A DNA stretch of 64,000 nt from NCBI GenBank assembly GCA_963457665.1, contig OY735209.1, positions 58,315,019-58,379,018 of the forward strand, read 5' to 3'. Source of the DNA: Thysanoteuthis rhombus (Eukaryota > Mollusca > Cephalopoda > Oegopsida > Thysanoteuthidae). The notes under the pieces were generated by a model. It did not search any database, was not told where the DNA came from, and was given only the letters and a program-made list of their open reading frames with translations. The position numbers and the translations under genes were made by a program. Below are positions 22,201 to 34,764 of this stretch, piece by piece. Each line of letters opens with the position of its first letter. Position 1 is the first letter of the stretch.

Positions 22201-22930
22201 TTAAGCTTTCTGCCACGTATCAAATGTGTGATATTCATTGTTTATTGTTTGTGCTTTTATTTCCTCTAGAAAAGTGCTTTTACAAATGCTATCAAATTAC
22301 TGGGGGTCTTTTTTAAAAAAAAGTGCTTTTTTAGGTGGTTATTTTGAATGAACAATACCCAAATCTTGTGCTGGTATTTTTTAGATAATTTCATATAAAA
22401 GATCTCTTTTTTTTTTATAGATATGTTTTCTAAATCATTTTTAATCATTTTTTAGATTATTAGATCTGGTTCATTTGTAAGCTATGGTTATTCATTTGTG
22501 CCAGGTACGGATATTCTTAATCTTTTCTTTAATCCATTTTTTCTTTCACTTTTCAAGATTTTCAAATCAGGAGCAACAAAAAACAAAAAACAAAACAAAC
22601 CTCCATATTCTACTGAAAGCTCAAGGCACTTCATGGTGTACACAGTTAAAAGTATTGCAGATATTTTGAGGAGATAACCAGATTTAAAAAAGCCACGTAT
22701 TATTAAATGTGGATATGATTAGATACTTACTGAATGAAGAAAACTGAGGTAAGAGTCTGGGTTGATTCTTCAGTGGGGCTCTATTCTTAAAATCAAAGTC
22801 TCTTGATATTTGAATACTAATCCTGTATGCTATTCTGTTTCTCTGTGCTATGCTTTCTGATCATAATTAATCTCTTATCTGGCGTCTTCTCTCACCAATA
22901 AAACCTAATGGTTTATTAGAAATCATCATC
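22200..22930. other. No gene seen
   Basis: AT-rich sequence. GAGGTAAGAGTC at 22746 resembles a splice donor and, on the other strand, GTAAGTATC at 22721-22729 does as well, but neither adjoins a convincing exon. Confidence 0.45.
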
Positions 22931-22934
22931 AAAA

Positions 22935-23430
22935 ACTGTCACTTAGACTGTTATATAGGTTTCTTCAGTTTTTAGGCTGGTCTGTCTGTTAGCTGGGTTG
23001 CTATGTATGTATGTATGTATGTATGTATGTATCGAGCAAACATGCTGCACTAATGTATCTAGAGAGCTGAAAATTTCAACATTTACTTATTACTATGTCT
23101 AGAAAAAACGGATTTTTTGTTTTGTGAAAATCACCCCCCCACACACACACACACACGAAAAAATGTTTTTCCAGTGAGGGATCGAATTTGCAATGCAAGT
23201 TTATGTTCATGCTATGGTCCCTAGTTAGTGTCCGGCAGTATCGACACTGGTGTTTTTGAAATTCAGAACTTTTCAGTTATCACTGCCCAACAAAAGGCAA
23301 TAGAAGCAACTTACTCATTGATCACCCTTTTTCCAATTTTTCGATTGATCACCCCTTACATGGCATGCTACCAAAAAACGTTGGTCACGTGACAGTTCCC
23401 ACTCAGTGACTAACCAGACCTGTTTGTTTT
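22935..23430 (-). repeat. Dispersed repeat family R copy with (GTAT)n insert
   Basis: Same orientation as 7235. It carries a pure GTAT repeat at 23005-23032 and a C/CA run (CCCCCCCACACACACACACAC) at 23133-23155. The end ACAGTTCCCACTCAGTGACTAACCAG at 23389-23414 matches the R terminus. Confidence 0.75.
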
Positions 23431-23434
23431 ATCA

Positions 23435-26015
23435 CGTTCTTGAGTTTATGTTATCCCTTTTGATGTTCACTCTTTTGATGCTTATAAAGTGTTTAAGACA
23501 GAGAGTCAATTGCTGTTCACTGGAACTAACAGTATCATACAGCAATAAAATTGGAAAACCCTTTGTATCTTTCATCCTTCCTCTTCTTCCTTGTCACGCA
23601 CTCTTGTAATGTAGTGAACAAGGATGAGGATGAAAGAAGGTGCTTCTGCTTGAATGGGATCGGAAGTGTCATTCATTGATTATTCCACCCTTGCAAGTCT
23701 GAAGCCTAAAAACTGAGTTATGGTAGTGGTAGATTACAGAAATATAGACAGATAACAAAAGTAATCAATGATGATAATGATAACAACAGATATATCTGTC
23801 TCATTTGCATTTGGATGTTATCATTTTTTATACTAGCTGGAAACCTGCATTTTTTTCTTGGTGAAGGATGAAATAAATGTGAATGCAGCCAAACATCAGA
23901 TCATGGAAGAATTTAGCACAACTTACATTGTAAACTGAACCCACCACTAAAATGTATTTTGGGGTAAGGTTCTCCAGGAAACATTTTGCCAAAAACCTAC
24001 CCTGAAGGTCGATTAGTGACCACAAAAATTTGGTGGTCATAGCTGTGTCCATTCTTGAGTTTCTCTAACCCAGACCGATGAGTTGACAATTGGTCAATTA
24101 TAGAGAGATGATGAGGGTGGAAAATAAGTTATATCGTTCACACAGTGATTGGTCAAATATCAAAATAAACATTATAAATTACATAAAGAAGAAATAACAT
24201 TTTTTTCTGGGTTAATACTCCGACATTTTCGCTTGGTTGGAAATAAAGAATTTACATAATCATTATATAATTCAGTTTGTAATTTTAAATGATATCTCCA
24301 TTAAATTAATTTGGGATTAAAAAAAAAAACAATATTTGTGACTGACTAAACCTAGTTTATCATATTTCCCAATGGGATGGGGTACTGGGTTAGATAGGCC
24401 AAATTTCGGAAACTGGGAGAAACTGCCAAAGGTTTGGCAAAAAAGCCTTAGAAATCCAGGTTTAACTTAATCTACAACACTAATTATTTCCATTAGTGTA
24501 AAATATACATCTCAGATGCATAGTAGGTTACTGTTAATTACTAAGACAAATACCTGTCCAGTTTATTCAGCTTGTATGTATGAACAGAGTGATCCTTTTC
24601 TGTTTGTTTCTCCTTTCAAAAAATGGACTCCTCCACCTTGGTTTGGTTACATGTCCTTATGTTAGGATCATTATTTATATATCAAATATATAGGGAAGAC
24701 TTTGGTTGGTCAGACCCTTTTTGCACTTGCAAAGCCATGAGGGGAATATTTGAAAAAATGGTTTAAACTGCACACCAATATTTTTCCAAAATTTGTAATA
24801 TTATTAAGTGACAAAACTCTTGTGACATAACTCAGTTTGGCTCATAGTTGACATAGTGAAACAGGGACCAACTCGTCCAATGCCAGAGTAGGTTAGTCCC
24901 TGGTATGAAGCAAATCAGCCTCTCATTTTCAATAATCTGAAAACAATTTACAAGAAGTGCAGTTTTTATAACATTTCCTGCCTCCCATCCCATTCCAGAA
25001 ATAAATATCCTGATGAGATGTTAATAGTGTCAAGATCTTTGTACAGGGTATGATATTTGGCACTCCTCCAATAGTCACAGTTAAAAAAAAAAAGATTTTG
25101 AATTAAAATAAAAAGTTTTCATTACATTCCTTCTGACTATGACCTGAGAACAACAGTTCTGCATAATTTCATTGTGAACAGGATACAATGTCCAACCAAC
25201 ACAACCAGAAAAACTATGACCAGAAAAATATTTTTAAAAAAATGGAACAGCCTCTTATTGTGCCATTAGAACACTTTTTTTAATTATCAGCAAATGAAAT
25301 AAAACATTGGCACATATTTGGCATAGCAGGACAAGAAAAGGCCAGGGCAAACTTGTTTTAACACAGACATTCATTACTGAGGGGGTGACAGTTACACTGT
25401 CAACAGATAAAACAAAAGTGTCACTCCCTAACTATACCTTTGATACACATGTTTGTTTACAGTTAAGCATGTCTAGCTGATACCATTCACTAGCTCTGAA
25501 ACCTGATCAAAAAAAATCTTCATCAAGACGGCAGGCAATCAAGTGACTTAGTCATGTGATAAAAATGACTGAAAATCACTCAGGCTTCAAATAAAAGCCT
25601 GTGGTCCAACTAGCAACAATCATTCCAAATTTAGTTCATGTAACTTGAGTCGATTTGATTAGAGTGGATTATATACCTAAATGAATGTAATATTAGATAG
25701 GGATAGATCATTTGTGTACATTTGATAGAAATGTAGAATAATTGAAATGCAGTTTTCAGAAATACTAAAATTAAATACAATTTATTATACTGTCAATTAT
25801 TAATAACTGATTTTCATCTACAATCTGTTAATACTTGAATGAATTAATCAAATATTGTCAACAAAGAAAGTATTAATCATCTACCAATAAAATACTAAGG
25901 TAACATAAAGAGAGAGCGCACATCAATTTATCAGCAGCAGTTTTGGTCATGTCCTTACCAAAACTCCATTAGTAAGAGGATAGATACATTCCATTGGTAA
26001 TAAGTTACTTCAACA
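23435..26015. other. Anonymous 2.6 kb, no gene seen
   Basis: No repeat from elsewhere in the window and no frame above about 75 codons. Frames at 23406-23609 (+) and 23828-24052 (-) have no recognised motif and no supporting splice context. This is the longest stretch free of identified mobile elements. Confidence 0.5.
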
Positions 26016-26019
26016 AAAC

Positions 26020-26440
26020 AGGTCTGGTTAGTCACAGAATAGAAACTGTCATGTGACCAGCATCTTTTGGTTGCATGCCATGTTGGGGGTGATCAATTAA
26101 AAAATTGGAAAATGGGGTGATCAAAGGATAAGTCACTTCTCTCACTTTTTGTTGTGCAATGATCACTAAAAAGGTCTGAATTTTTCTAAAATTTAGTAAG
26201 AATGCTATTGGACACAAAATAGGGATCAATTTAGCATAAACTTACATTGCAAATCACCCACACGCACACTAAAAACCTGTTTTTAAAAAAACAAAGAGAA
26301 CTTTTTTCTAGACATAATAAGGAGTAAATGTTTGAATTTTCAGCCCTCTAATTCTATTGGTGTGTGTGATACATAGCCAGACCAACAGAAGAACTGAAGA
26401 AATCTACAGTGACAGTTTTGGTTGATGGTTTCTAATCATA
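26020..26440 (+). repeat. Dispersed repeat family R copy
   Basis: It begins with AGGTCTGGTTAGTCACAGAATAG, contains GGGGGTGATCAATTAAAAAATTGG and TTCTAGACATAATAAGGAG, and ends near ACAGTTTTGGTTGATGGTTTC. It is among the better-preserved R copies and useful for setting family boundaries. Confidence 0.75.
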
Positions 26441-26901
26441 TATTTAGATAGCAGAAATATGTATGTGAGAGTAATAATATCTTAGTTGTCAACACCCGTG
26501 GAATTTCAACTAGTTATCATAATTGCCATCAAGATATCTCCCACTTCATTTAGAATAAATCAATAAAAACTCTAAGAGCAGAAAGAAAAGAAGCAAAATA
26601 TTATAATTCAGTTAGGACTGTCTTATTGCATGGGTAAGCTGAGTAGTTTCCTGGAGGCCCTGGATTTCAGGAGCCCTAAAATTCAATTTGAAAAATAAAA
26701 ACTTGATTTTAATGTGTTGAGAGTGAGGGGATTAGGGGCCTAGGTATATTGCTTTGCCCGGGGAAATATTTTTAAGGTGGCCTAGAATTCAGTGATTATA
26801 ATATGAAGTTCTAAAAACGAGGCAAGATGATTAGATTTAGCCTGTGATAAAATATTTAACCAACAAATGCGATATTTACAGCCTTTTCCAACTGATTGCA
26901 G

Positions 26902-26970
26902 TCAGGCAACAAATAGCAGATAATCTAAATGAATATCTGAAATATCTTGGGACGGATTTTCACATTGTCT
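26902..26970 (+). CDS. Candidate 69-bp internal exon of an unidentified gene
   Basis: A splice-acceptor-like CCTTTTCCAACTGATTGCAG ends at 26901 and a strong donor-like GTAAGTATG begins at 26971. The enclosed 69 bases are open in one frame and encode RQQIADNLNEYLKYLGTDF followed by HIV, a natural-looking amphipathic helical peptide unlike the low-complexity frames elsewhere. The length is divisible by three and both ends have phase 1, so it could be skipped without a frameshift. The same frame stays open across both junctions (26844-27077), which weakens the case slightly. I do not recognise the protein. Confidence 0.4.
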
Positions 26971-27202
26971 GTAAGTATGCAAACGTAATTCCTTTTTTTG
27001 GTGTGTGTGTATTTTTTAACATTATGTGTGAAAGTTGCAAGATTCTATTGATTGAAACAGGAATTAAAGTAGTTTAATCAACCTGACCACTAGCTCTAGA
27101 TGTTATCACAGCAATTAGTGCTGATCTGGTGACCAGAGAATACTAAACCCAAAATACTTTGGCACACCATACAAATTAGAAATGAACAGTAAATTAGTCA
27201 AC

Positions 27203-27318
<116 letters not shown>

Positions 27319-27389
27319 CTGAAAGATATATTTTCCTGAAAGATAAAGTTTGGTTGAACCAAAAATAGTATGATTATTTTAATCTCTTT

Positions 27390-27705
27390 GAAAGAAAAAA
27401 TGAAAGGGAGGGAGAAATATTGGTAGGAGGAGCAAGAGTGAGAGGAAAAGGAAAGAGAAAGGGTCTGAGTTGGAGTGGGAGTGAAAGAGGGTGAGAAATA
27501 GAGTGGGTGAGAGCATGAAAAAGAAAGGAAGGACTAAAGAGAGATTGAGAGGAAGATGAAAAGGAGGAGGGGGACTGAGTAAAAGAAAGGGAAGATTGAA
27601 GAAATAGAGAAAAGAGAAAGAAATAGTACCAGAATGTGAGAGACAGAATGAAGGAGAGAGACAAAAAGAGTGAGAGAGAAGAAAAAGAATTAAATGGAAG
27701 AAGTC

Positions 27706-27765
<60 letters not shown>

Positions 27766-27880
27766 ATAAAAAGAATGTGAGAGACAGTGAGAGTTAAGAA
27801 AGAGTACATGAGAGAGAAAGAATAGAATGAAGAAAAAAGAAAGAGAGAGAAACAGAAATGCTGAAGCAGGGAAAATGAAA
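27390..27880 (+). repeat. Purine-rich strand with pure (GA)n core
   Basis: An A/G-rich block of about 490 bp. Positions 27710-27760 are a pure GA run followed by GGGGGG. The S/P/F-rich minus frame is a shadow. Confidence 0.9.
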
Positions 27881-27958
27881 GGTTGATTCCTGTTGATATT
27901 TATATATGTCCGTATTGATCACTGTGAATCATATGTGACTGTGGGAGTTGTTATGGTT

Positions 27959-27960
<2 letters not shown>

Positions 27961-28012
<52 letters not shown>
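27961..28012. repeat. (TA)n microsatellite abutting family Y
   Basis: A TA run with one ATAC interruption, ending at TTATATACAGTCTAGAAAG, the start of the Y copy. Confidence 0.9.
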
Positions 28013-28013
<1 letters not shown>

Positions 28014-28330
28014 TATATACAGTCTAGAAAGCTTTACAGCTTTAAACACTAAACACATTAAAAATTTAAAAAAATATTTTTGTGTCACTTCACTTATTTC
28101 CCGATACCTGTTAATGTAATTTATGTAATTTACTTTGGTGTTTTTTCCTATTTTGCATAAAGTTTGTTTTTATGGTACAACGAATAAATTTTTATTATTG
28201 GGATCATCAGTTATTTACCATGTAATTGTTTCAAACATTTTGAGAACAAAAATTATATTAACATGGCATCTCGGCAATGTTGTTCAAACACCATCTCCCT
28301 TTCAGCTATGGTTCTAATATATAGCTTATG
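28012..28330 (+). repeat. Dispersed repeat family Y, single-unit copy
   Basis: It aligns with the minus strand of 12490-12817: CAGTCTAGAAAGC, TTTTTGTGTCACTTCAC, TTACTTTGGTGTTTTTTCC, TATGGTACAACGAATAAATTTT, GGGATCATCAGTTATT, and AACATGGCATCTCGGCAATG, which matches AACATGGCACCCCAGAGAGG. The alignment ends within the first 138-bp-type unit, so this copy lacks the tandem array. Frames at 28135-28487 are not convincing genes. Confidence 0.7.
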
Positions 28331-28589
28331 TCATACTACTTATAATTTGTTATTTCATATAGGGTATTATCATAAAGTATTGTATATGAGTGTTATTTTA
28401 TACTACACAACATTTGATTTTTTTAAAAATAGGGTTTACTTACATTGGTTTCTGAAAAAAATGTTTTCAATGATGAGGGATCAGTAAGTATAACAACAGA
28501 CGTGACTCGTTTTTCATGTCACTTCTATTGCACCCATGTGAATATTTAATCTGTTGGGTCGATTTTAATCTCAGACTGCATGCAAACCA

Positions 28590-28614
28590 ATATATATATA
28601 TATATATATATATA
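28590..28614. repeat. (TA)n microsatellite
   Basis: A short TA run after AAACCAATATATA. About 120 bp separate it from the S2 inverted pair. Confidence 0.85.
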
Positions 28615-28732
28615 TGTAAAGTGTTTATGACGAAAGTGCCCAATACTTATAGTAATATAGAGTTGATGAAATAAATACTTATGATAATCACAGAGAAGCG
28701 TGAAACAAGTTTGTATTTATTACATATTTATG

Positions 28733-28912
28733 TGTTAAGAAATGGATATAAGATTCAACAGAATGTTTATAAATATATTTATATATATATATATATATAT
28801 GATGAAGTTAAGGATTCACTACACAAACATGTTTATGTTTCTGCTCTGTTTGGGTCTCGTGTGATGATAGAAGATCATTTTGAATAAGTTTCAATATAAT
28901 GCTATTTATAAT
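28733..28912. mobile_element. SINE S2 inverted pair, decayed
   Basis: The left arm (28733-28775) reads GTTAAGAAATGGATATAAG then ACAGAATG, the reverse complement of an S2 end. The right arm (28868-28912) reads AGAAGATCATTTTGAATAAG then AATATAATGC, the forward S2 tail. A TA run (28777-28800) and a segment with AACATGTTTATGTTTCTGC lie between. The latter also occurs at 57117-57137, so another repeat may have inserted. Confidence 0.5.
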
Positions 28913-28914
28913 GA

Positions 28915-30000
28915 AAAAAGAAACCAAATATTGTAGTGAGATGGTTTGTATCGCAAGGTAGGATATTAAAGAGGTCTATAAAAATGTGTGCATGAGAAAA
29001 CAAAGGTTGGGAATTATATGTGTGGAGCATTTTCATCCAGCATCAAACATGTTGAGGTTATTCTACATTGATTAAAGATTAGTTTTGCAAATGGCTGAGC
29101 AAACTGAAAGTTACCTGGGCACTAGATGATTGTATACGGAAGATAGAAATGAAGGCGGACTCAATGCATTTGCATTCCCTAGAGTTATGCCTGTGATTTA
29201 TTATTTGTGCTTTTTTTAGGTTGAGATTATGGTGTCATTTTCGATGCTAGACCAAAACATCTATGTGATTATTCAGCATCAATTTTCTTTGTACTATTTT
29301 ATTCTTTGATTAACTTAAATTCCAAAGTTAAGTAACAAATTCTAATTCATTTACAAACATGTTTTCTTTCTTTACTTAAGTTTGGAGGTACCTCTTGTAG
29401 TATTTAGATCTGTATTACAGGTATCATTTATATTGTGGCTGACAAATTCCACACCCTTTAATGTTTATTAAATTAAACTAAGGAAAAATGTGATTTTTCA
29501 CCCAAAAGCCTTCCTGTAGCAACCCCCATTCCCTTTTCCCAGAAGTGGACAAGTTAAAAGTGGTAGCAAGATAACATACACACACAATCTTTTAAATCAA
29601 GGGGTTGTCAGATTCAAGTCGGTCAGAATTAACCAGCCTTAGCAGAAATAAAATTTTGCAAACCATAATTGGTATATTGTCAATTCCTGCAACTGACTTA
29701 CGTTGGATTCCTGTTAAGCTACCTCGAAGATAAAAACAACACCAAAAGGTTATGGCTCTGACCTGCCACAACACTCAGGGAAAAACCTTTCAGGAACTGT
29801 AGATGGCTCTTTTATGATCTAGTCATTTCCGAATCATACTCAGATTCTCATTACTAGAACTCTGGTAATATTGATTGAGACCCAGAACTCAAAAAGAAAA
29901 ATCAAATAAACTTTAAAATGCTTTAATCATCTGAAACAAATTTAATAATGTAACACTTCAATATACCAAACAAAGATTTCAACTTCGACTTTCACAAATA
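28915..30000. other. No gene seen
   Basis: Anonymous sequence without recognised repeats. The minus frame 29592-29774 has no known motif. Near 30020-30050 a GGGATTGATCCCCACTG segment is B-box-like and may be an S4 remnant. Confidence 0.45.
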
Positions 30001-30319
30001 CTACCATGAGCATAAGGTCAAGTCAGGGATTGATCCCCACTGATGGAACCATGTAACCTAGTGCAACCTACTACATGATACTTGGAATGGTGATGGGTAC
30101 ATATAAGTATTACCGACTACGAACACCCTTCCAACACGTCATGGGCTGGGCTTGGTAGGGCATGGCTTAACACTCTCCATGGTTAGTAAGATCAAAAATA
30201 TACCAGCCATTCCTGCTGGGTCATCATTTCCAAAAGGCCCATCCACATTACTTGCTTTGGGTGGGGTTGATGTGTTCCAAGGGCGACTACCCAAGCACAA
30301 AACTAAGAATGTCACCAGG

Positions 30320-31110
30320 AAAACAACAATATACATTTGCACCTACAACATCAAGACATTATCCACGGATATGTACCAGGGAAATAAAATCAAAAACATC
30401 AAATTGGTCATTTATTAGTGAAATGAGAAGAACCAAAGAAGGCATCTTCTATAAAACTGTAGAAGGGAAAAAGGAAAAAAAAAGCAAAGTTGGTTTTCTT
30501 ATTTATAAAAACTGAAAGACAATGTTCTAGGATTCAAAGACTGCATAGCCAGTGTCACTGTACAGCTTCCAAAGAGGCACAAACTGAGCATCATACAAGT
30601 TTACACTCCCACTTTACAGTCAACCAAACAGGAGATAGACAACTTCCATGATGACTTGAATTCCATACGCCACAAAACCAAAAATAATTTCAACATTATT
30701 ATAGGGGATTCCCTAGCAGGACAAGGTAATGAAAAATGCATCGGCAAGTACAGATGCAAAATACAGAATGAGGGGATGAAGATCTTGTAATCTTTGCAGC
30801 AGCAAATGGGTTCACAATCATGAAGACCTTCTTAAAAAAAAAGTCAATAAAAACTGGACCTGGAGGAGCCCAAATATTGAAACCAAGAACAAAATAGACT
30901 ACATCCTAGCAGACAAGACAAGGCACAATCAAAGATATTCCGGTACTTAATCAAGTCAATGTAGAAAGTGACCACAGAACAATAAGATGCAAAGTTCAAA
31001 TTAACTCCAAGATAGAATGCAGAAGAATGTTCCACACTAAACTGCAACCACTTAGTGTTCAAAAAGAGCTCATCCAATCATTCAAGCTGAAACTGAAAAA
31101 AAGATATATA
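30320..31110 (+). pseudogene. RTE-A endonuclease domain (EN), broken
   Basis: An APE-like endonuclease of the LINE. In order: TYNIKTLST (N-terminal motif with the conserved Asn), EMRRTKEG (conserved Glu/Arg), VGFLIYK, the site corresponding to GDFNA altered to GDSLA near 30706-30720, and VESDHRTIR at 30961-30987. The S-D-H catalytic triad end of the domain is therefore preserved although the frame is interrupted several times. Against the usual family length of about 220-230 residues, nearly the whole domain is represented. Confidence 0.7.
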
Positions 31111-31809
31111 CTCCTAACTGAACCAGAAGAGAACATCAACGAGCTCAGTAACAGTATAATAACCTTGTAAATTGAAGTCCCTAGTATGTATTAGCCAAAA
31201 AGCTAACAAACCATTAGTAATCTCTAGAAAAAACCCAAGAATCTCATGAAAAAAACACAGAAACCTCAAGCAACCACCAATAACAATAGAAAAGATGGAG
31301 GCAACAGAGCTGAGCAAAACCATCCAAAAGAAACGAAGAGAAAACCAAAGAAGATACACAACAGCAGTTATTGAAAGCATTCTTGAAAAAGTTAGGGATT
31401 CAAAATTATGAGAATATCTCTCAGTGCAAGGAGAAAGCAAATGACTCGTGTGCTCAAAGCAAATTGAGACCTGACAATGAATAAGGACAGAGTAACATCA
31501 CCATTGACCTACTGAGAAACGATGGAAAAGTCATTGCTAGGAAACTAGTCATTCTTTCCAACTCATGCCTCAAACAATGTAAAGTACCAGAAAATTGGGA
31601 AACCACCATCATAATGCTGTTACACAAAAGGGTAAATCTGAATGACTTCAATAACCACAGGCCAATAAGCCTACGAAACTGCATTTACAAACTCTTCACC
31701 AACCAAATCACCGAAACGCTGGATGGAAAAACAAGCTGGCTCCAGAGAGAGCTACTCTAACATTGACCATCTTCATTCAATAAAACAACCAAAAGAGAAA
31801 GCAGCAGAA

Positions 31810-31990
31810 TATAGAATGCTGCTTGCTGTAGCATTTGTTGATTTTAAAAAGGTCTTTGACTCAGTGGAAATCCCAAAAGTCTTTGTTTCAAATCAAGAAG
31901 CATACAACTTGCACAGAAGCGAATCATGTTCATGGAGAGATCACAAGACAAAACAGTACATCAGAGAAAAAACTGGAGTTCAAGACCATT
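31810..31990 (+). pseudogene. RTE-A RT motif A fragment
   Basis: One frame (31723-31992) contains EYRMLLAVAFVDFKKVFDSV, the RT motif A with its catalytic aspartate, then diverges where an internal deletion brings in the C-terminal region (SWRDHKTKQYIREKTGVQDH, about 31933-31992). Motif C (FADD) is absent in this copy. Confidence 0.75.
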
Positions 31991-32185
31991 AGAAAACTCA
32001 AATGGGAATCAGTTGGACATGTTGCAAGAATGTTAGGCAACCACTGGACATCACTATTCACAACATGGATCCCCAGAGATCGTATGCAAAATAGATGCTA
32101 GACAAATTCAGAAAGCACTGACTTTGCAATGCCCATGATAGAGAAGTCTGGTGAATCTTGAGGAGGGTCTATGTCCAACCAAGCT

Positions 32186-33050
32186 TTTGATGGAATGCTC
32201 TTTTTTGGCCCTTGTTTTATGTTCTCTGTTGTGTTTTACTGTTTGACTCCAGGGCCCATTAGATGTCTATTTAGACTACCAATATCATTGATGACCGTCT
32301 TTACATTGACCACAACCGTGTTGATGGTGCCTCATCTTATTTTATTCAGCAGGTCTAGCAAAACCTCTGCATTAGGCAGAACAGTGCCAATTTTTACCAC
32401 ACAGCAGAGAGAGGAGCTGGGAGTAAATATTTCCTGGATCCAAGGGTCCAAAAAGGTCCCAGAACAAAGAGGGGGCCAGGAATTTCCTAGAATCTCAGAA
32501 AATCTTTGGATATATTGGAGAGGATAAAAACAGGATGACTTACAGAGAACGAAAAGGATCCTGAGAGAAAATTTGTTGCCCCTGATGAAATTCCCCTCAA
32601 AGGCCATGTCATACAGCGTGATTCAACTGTGTAACCCTTAATTTCTTACATGCCGTTGACATCAGTCAACACCCATGTGACCTTCCCACATGTTGGCCAA
32701 AGATGAGCCAGAACTGTGCAATCCATCTTAGTAAATGTGATGGCATTAACTATTTCTTGGATCAAACTGTTCTCCAACATGCAAACCACAGCAAGAATAA
32801 AATAATAAATTCCAGATTAACCCTAGATTGTGGTCTTCTGTAAGCAATTTGTATTTGAGTGTGAATTTTTAAAAAAAGTATTTAGCTGACTAACTTCCAA
32901 ACATAGTTGACCTCTGTTAAACCTTCCAATGTGGTTTCAGGAGATCTTTGTAGTAGTCAATCATAATTATTCCTCCTTCCAATGCACTTCCATTAGATTT
33001 ATAGGGTTCAGACAGGAAGTTTCAAGACATGTGTCTATTACTTTATCTGA
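32186..33050. other. GC-richer unidentified segment then AT-rich DNA
   Basis: 32190-32760 is less AT-rich than its surroundings and has open frames on both strands (+ 32171-32527, - 32332-32607). I recognise neither, and no splice signals bracket them. It may be an unlisted repeat, since several short phrases (CCAGGGCCCATTAG, CAAAGAGGGGGCCAGG) are unusual here. No second copy lies in the window. Confidence 0.35.
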
Positions 33051-33257
33051 CTGGTAAAAGAGTATGGAAGAGAAGTAGAGAGAGAGAGAGAGAGACCAGA
33101 ATATCTGCTTCAGTGGATTCAATGTGCTAAAGGCTTATTGATTTAAAATGGCAGATGCTTATGGATAAGATGTCAGTTTATTATGATAGATACCATATGG
33201 AATAGACATAAATGAATATGAGTGTGTGTTTGGGTGTGACAGTGTAGGATTCTAGAT

Positions 33258-33396
<139 letters not shown>

Positions 33397-33656
33397 AGGG
33401 ATAGAGGTAGAAATGTAGAGATAAATACAGATTTATCTTTCAGTAGTAATGTATATGTATGTGTGCATGAGTCTTCATATGTATATGAGTATATATGTGT
33501 ATGTGTATATGTGAGTGTTTATAAAAGAGTTTCATATTTATAAATTATTTTTTTTGTATGTGTGAGAGAGAGACAGAGAGAGGAGGAAGATGACTTCATG
33601 CCACTTCGTAAAAAGCAACTTTGGAGATATACATGTATGTATACACACATGTATCA

Positions 33657-33847
<191 letters not shown>

Positions 33848-33904
33848 TGCATGGGTGTATGACTCTGGATGCTCCTGGTCATATTTTGGGGGGGCTATTA
33901 CTTT

Positions 33905-34490
33905 GAAAATCTTCATAAGTACACCACTAAGCACCATCTAAAAACATTTTTAGATCTCTATGGTAATTTTGAACCAACAAATCATGCACTGGTATTTTTT
34001 TATACTATTTCAGATTAAAAGATCTATCATTTGAAATAATTTTAGATAGTTTTTCCGATAATTAGTTCCAGTACATATGGAGGCTATGGTAATTCATTAT
34101 GTGAGGTACAGTTATATATGTTTAATACTATACAGTAAACAAGAATGTTTCTTTGTTTTTTTGCACCTTACAAGCTGAAAATTTGAGTGTATGGGTAACT
34201 CAACCCAAGAATGAACATGGAATAGGTGGCAATGAACTCTGATGGCCAATAAGAGACAATTTGGGGCCAGGACAATTTTGGCATTTTCAAATCCATTGGA
34301 GACAGTTGCACCCTAACCAGTAAAAATCTGTACAAGGGCAATTTGACAATAGGATGAACATAAGATAAGTGGTGCTAATCTCTGGTTGCCTTTAAAGGAC
34401 AATTTGATGTCAGGATGATTTTGGTAGGCATTTACAAATCTGACGGAGATGGCTGCACCCTATGGGCTGCAAATGTATGTACCCCAGTTT
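33905..34490. other. No gene seen; internal diverged duplication
   Basis: Two diverged segments, GAATGAACATGGAATAGGTGG ... GGACAATTTTGGCATTTTC near 34210-34290 and GGATGAACATAAGATAAGTGG ... GGATGATTTTGGTAGGC near 34353-34428, form a tandem duplication. A similar phrase (GGATGAATACAGGATAAGTGG) occurs at 4168-4188, so this is probably part of a further dispersed repeat. Confidence 0.5.
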
Positions 34491-34735
34491 GTATATATAT
34501 ATATATATATATATAAATATGAATGAGAAAAGACAGTTTGAGAACTAAATTTTGCTTGGACCAAATGGTTTATGGTAATGATCAAAACAACGGTCATGAT
34601 CAGAAAATAAAGAATTGACCCTAGAGTGAGATTCGAGCCCATACTATATTCCATTGGAGTACTCATGTAGCTTTGGTCTGGGCAAACTGTTTGTGCCACT
34701 AGGACCCTGATGGTAAGCTGAGTTCTAAATTGCAC
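34491..34735 (-). mobile_element. SINE family S5, tRNA-derived, with TA tail
   Basis: Minus strand: head GGGTCCTAGTGGCACAAAC (A box TAGTGGCACA) near 34714-34696, then GGGCTCGAATCTCAC (strong B box) near 34640-34626, then the body with GGTCCAAGCAAAATTTAG and CTGTCTTTTCTCATTC. It ends in a TA array at 34491-34514. The overall layout is that of a tRNA-derived SINE. The minus frame here is incidental. Confidence 0.75.
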
Positions 34736-34764
34736 CCTTTATTCATTAATTCCGTTTGCTGGAT

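Larger units (their letters stand above)
30270..32185 (+). mobile_element. RTE-A LINE copy with endonuclease and RT pieces
   Basis: This is the most complete copy at the 5' end. The endonuclease N-terminus is readable near 30339 as TYNIKTLSTDMYQGNKIKN, followed by an EMRRTKEG segment (the family's usual E-R motif) and KSKVGFLIYK near 30484-30513. A GD(S/F)-like site near 30705 stands where GDFNA would be, and SDHR is intact at 30967-30978. RT pieces include NHRPISLRNCIYKLFT-like sequence near 31650-31700 and LLAVAFVDFKKVFDSVEIPK near 31819-31880. The RT core after motif A is deleted (a jump near 31900 to the C-terminal region). The copy ends near TATGTCCAACC at 32170-32180 without a preserved TGA repeat. 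Homologous sequence may extend upstream to about 30130. Confidence 0.8.
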
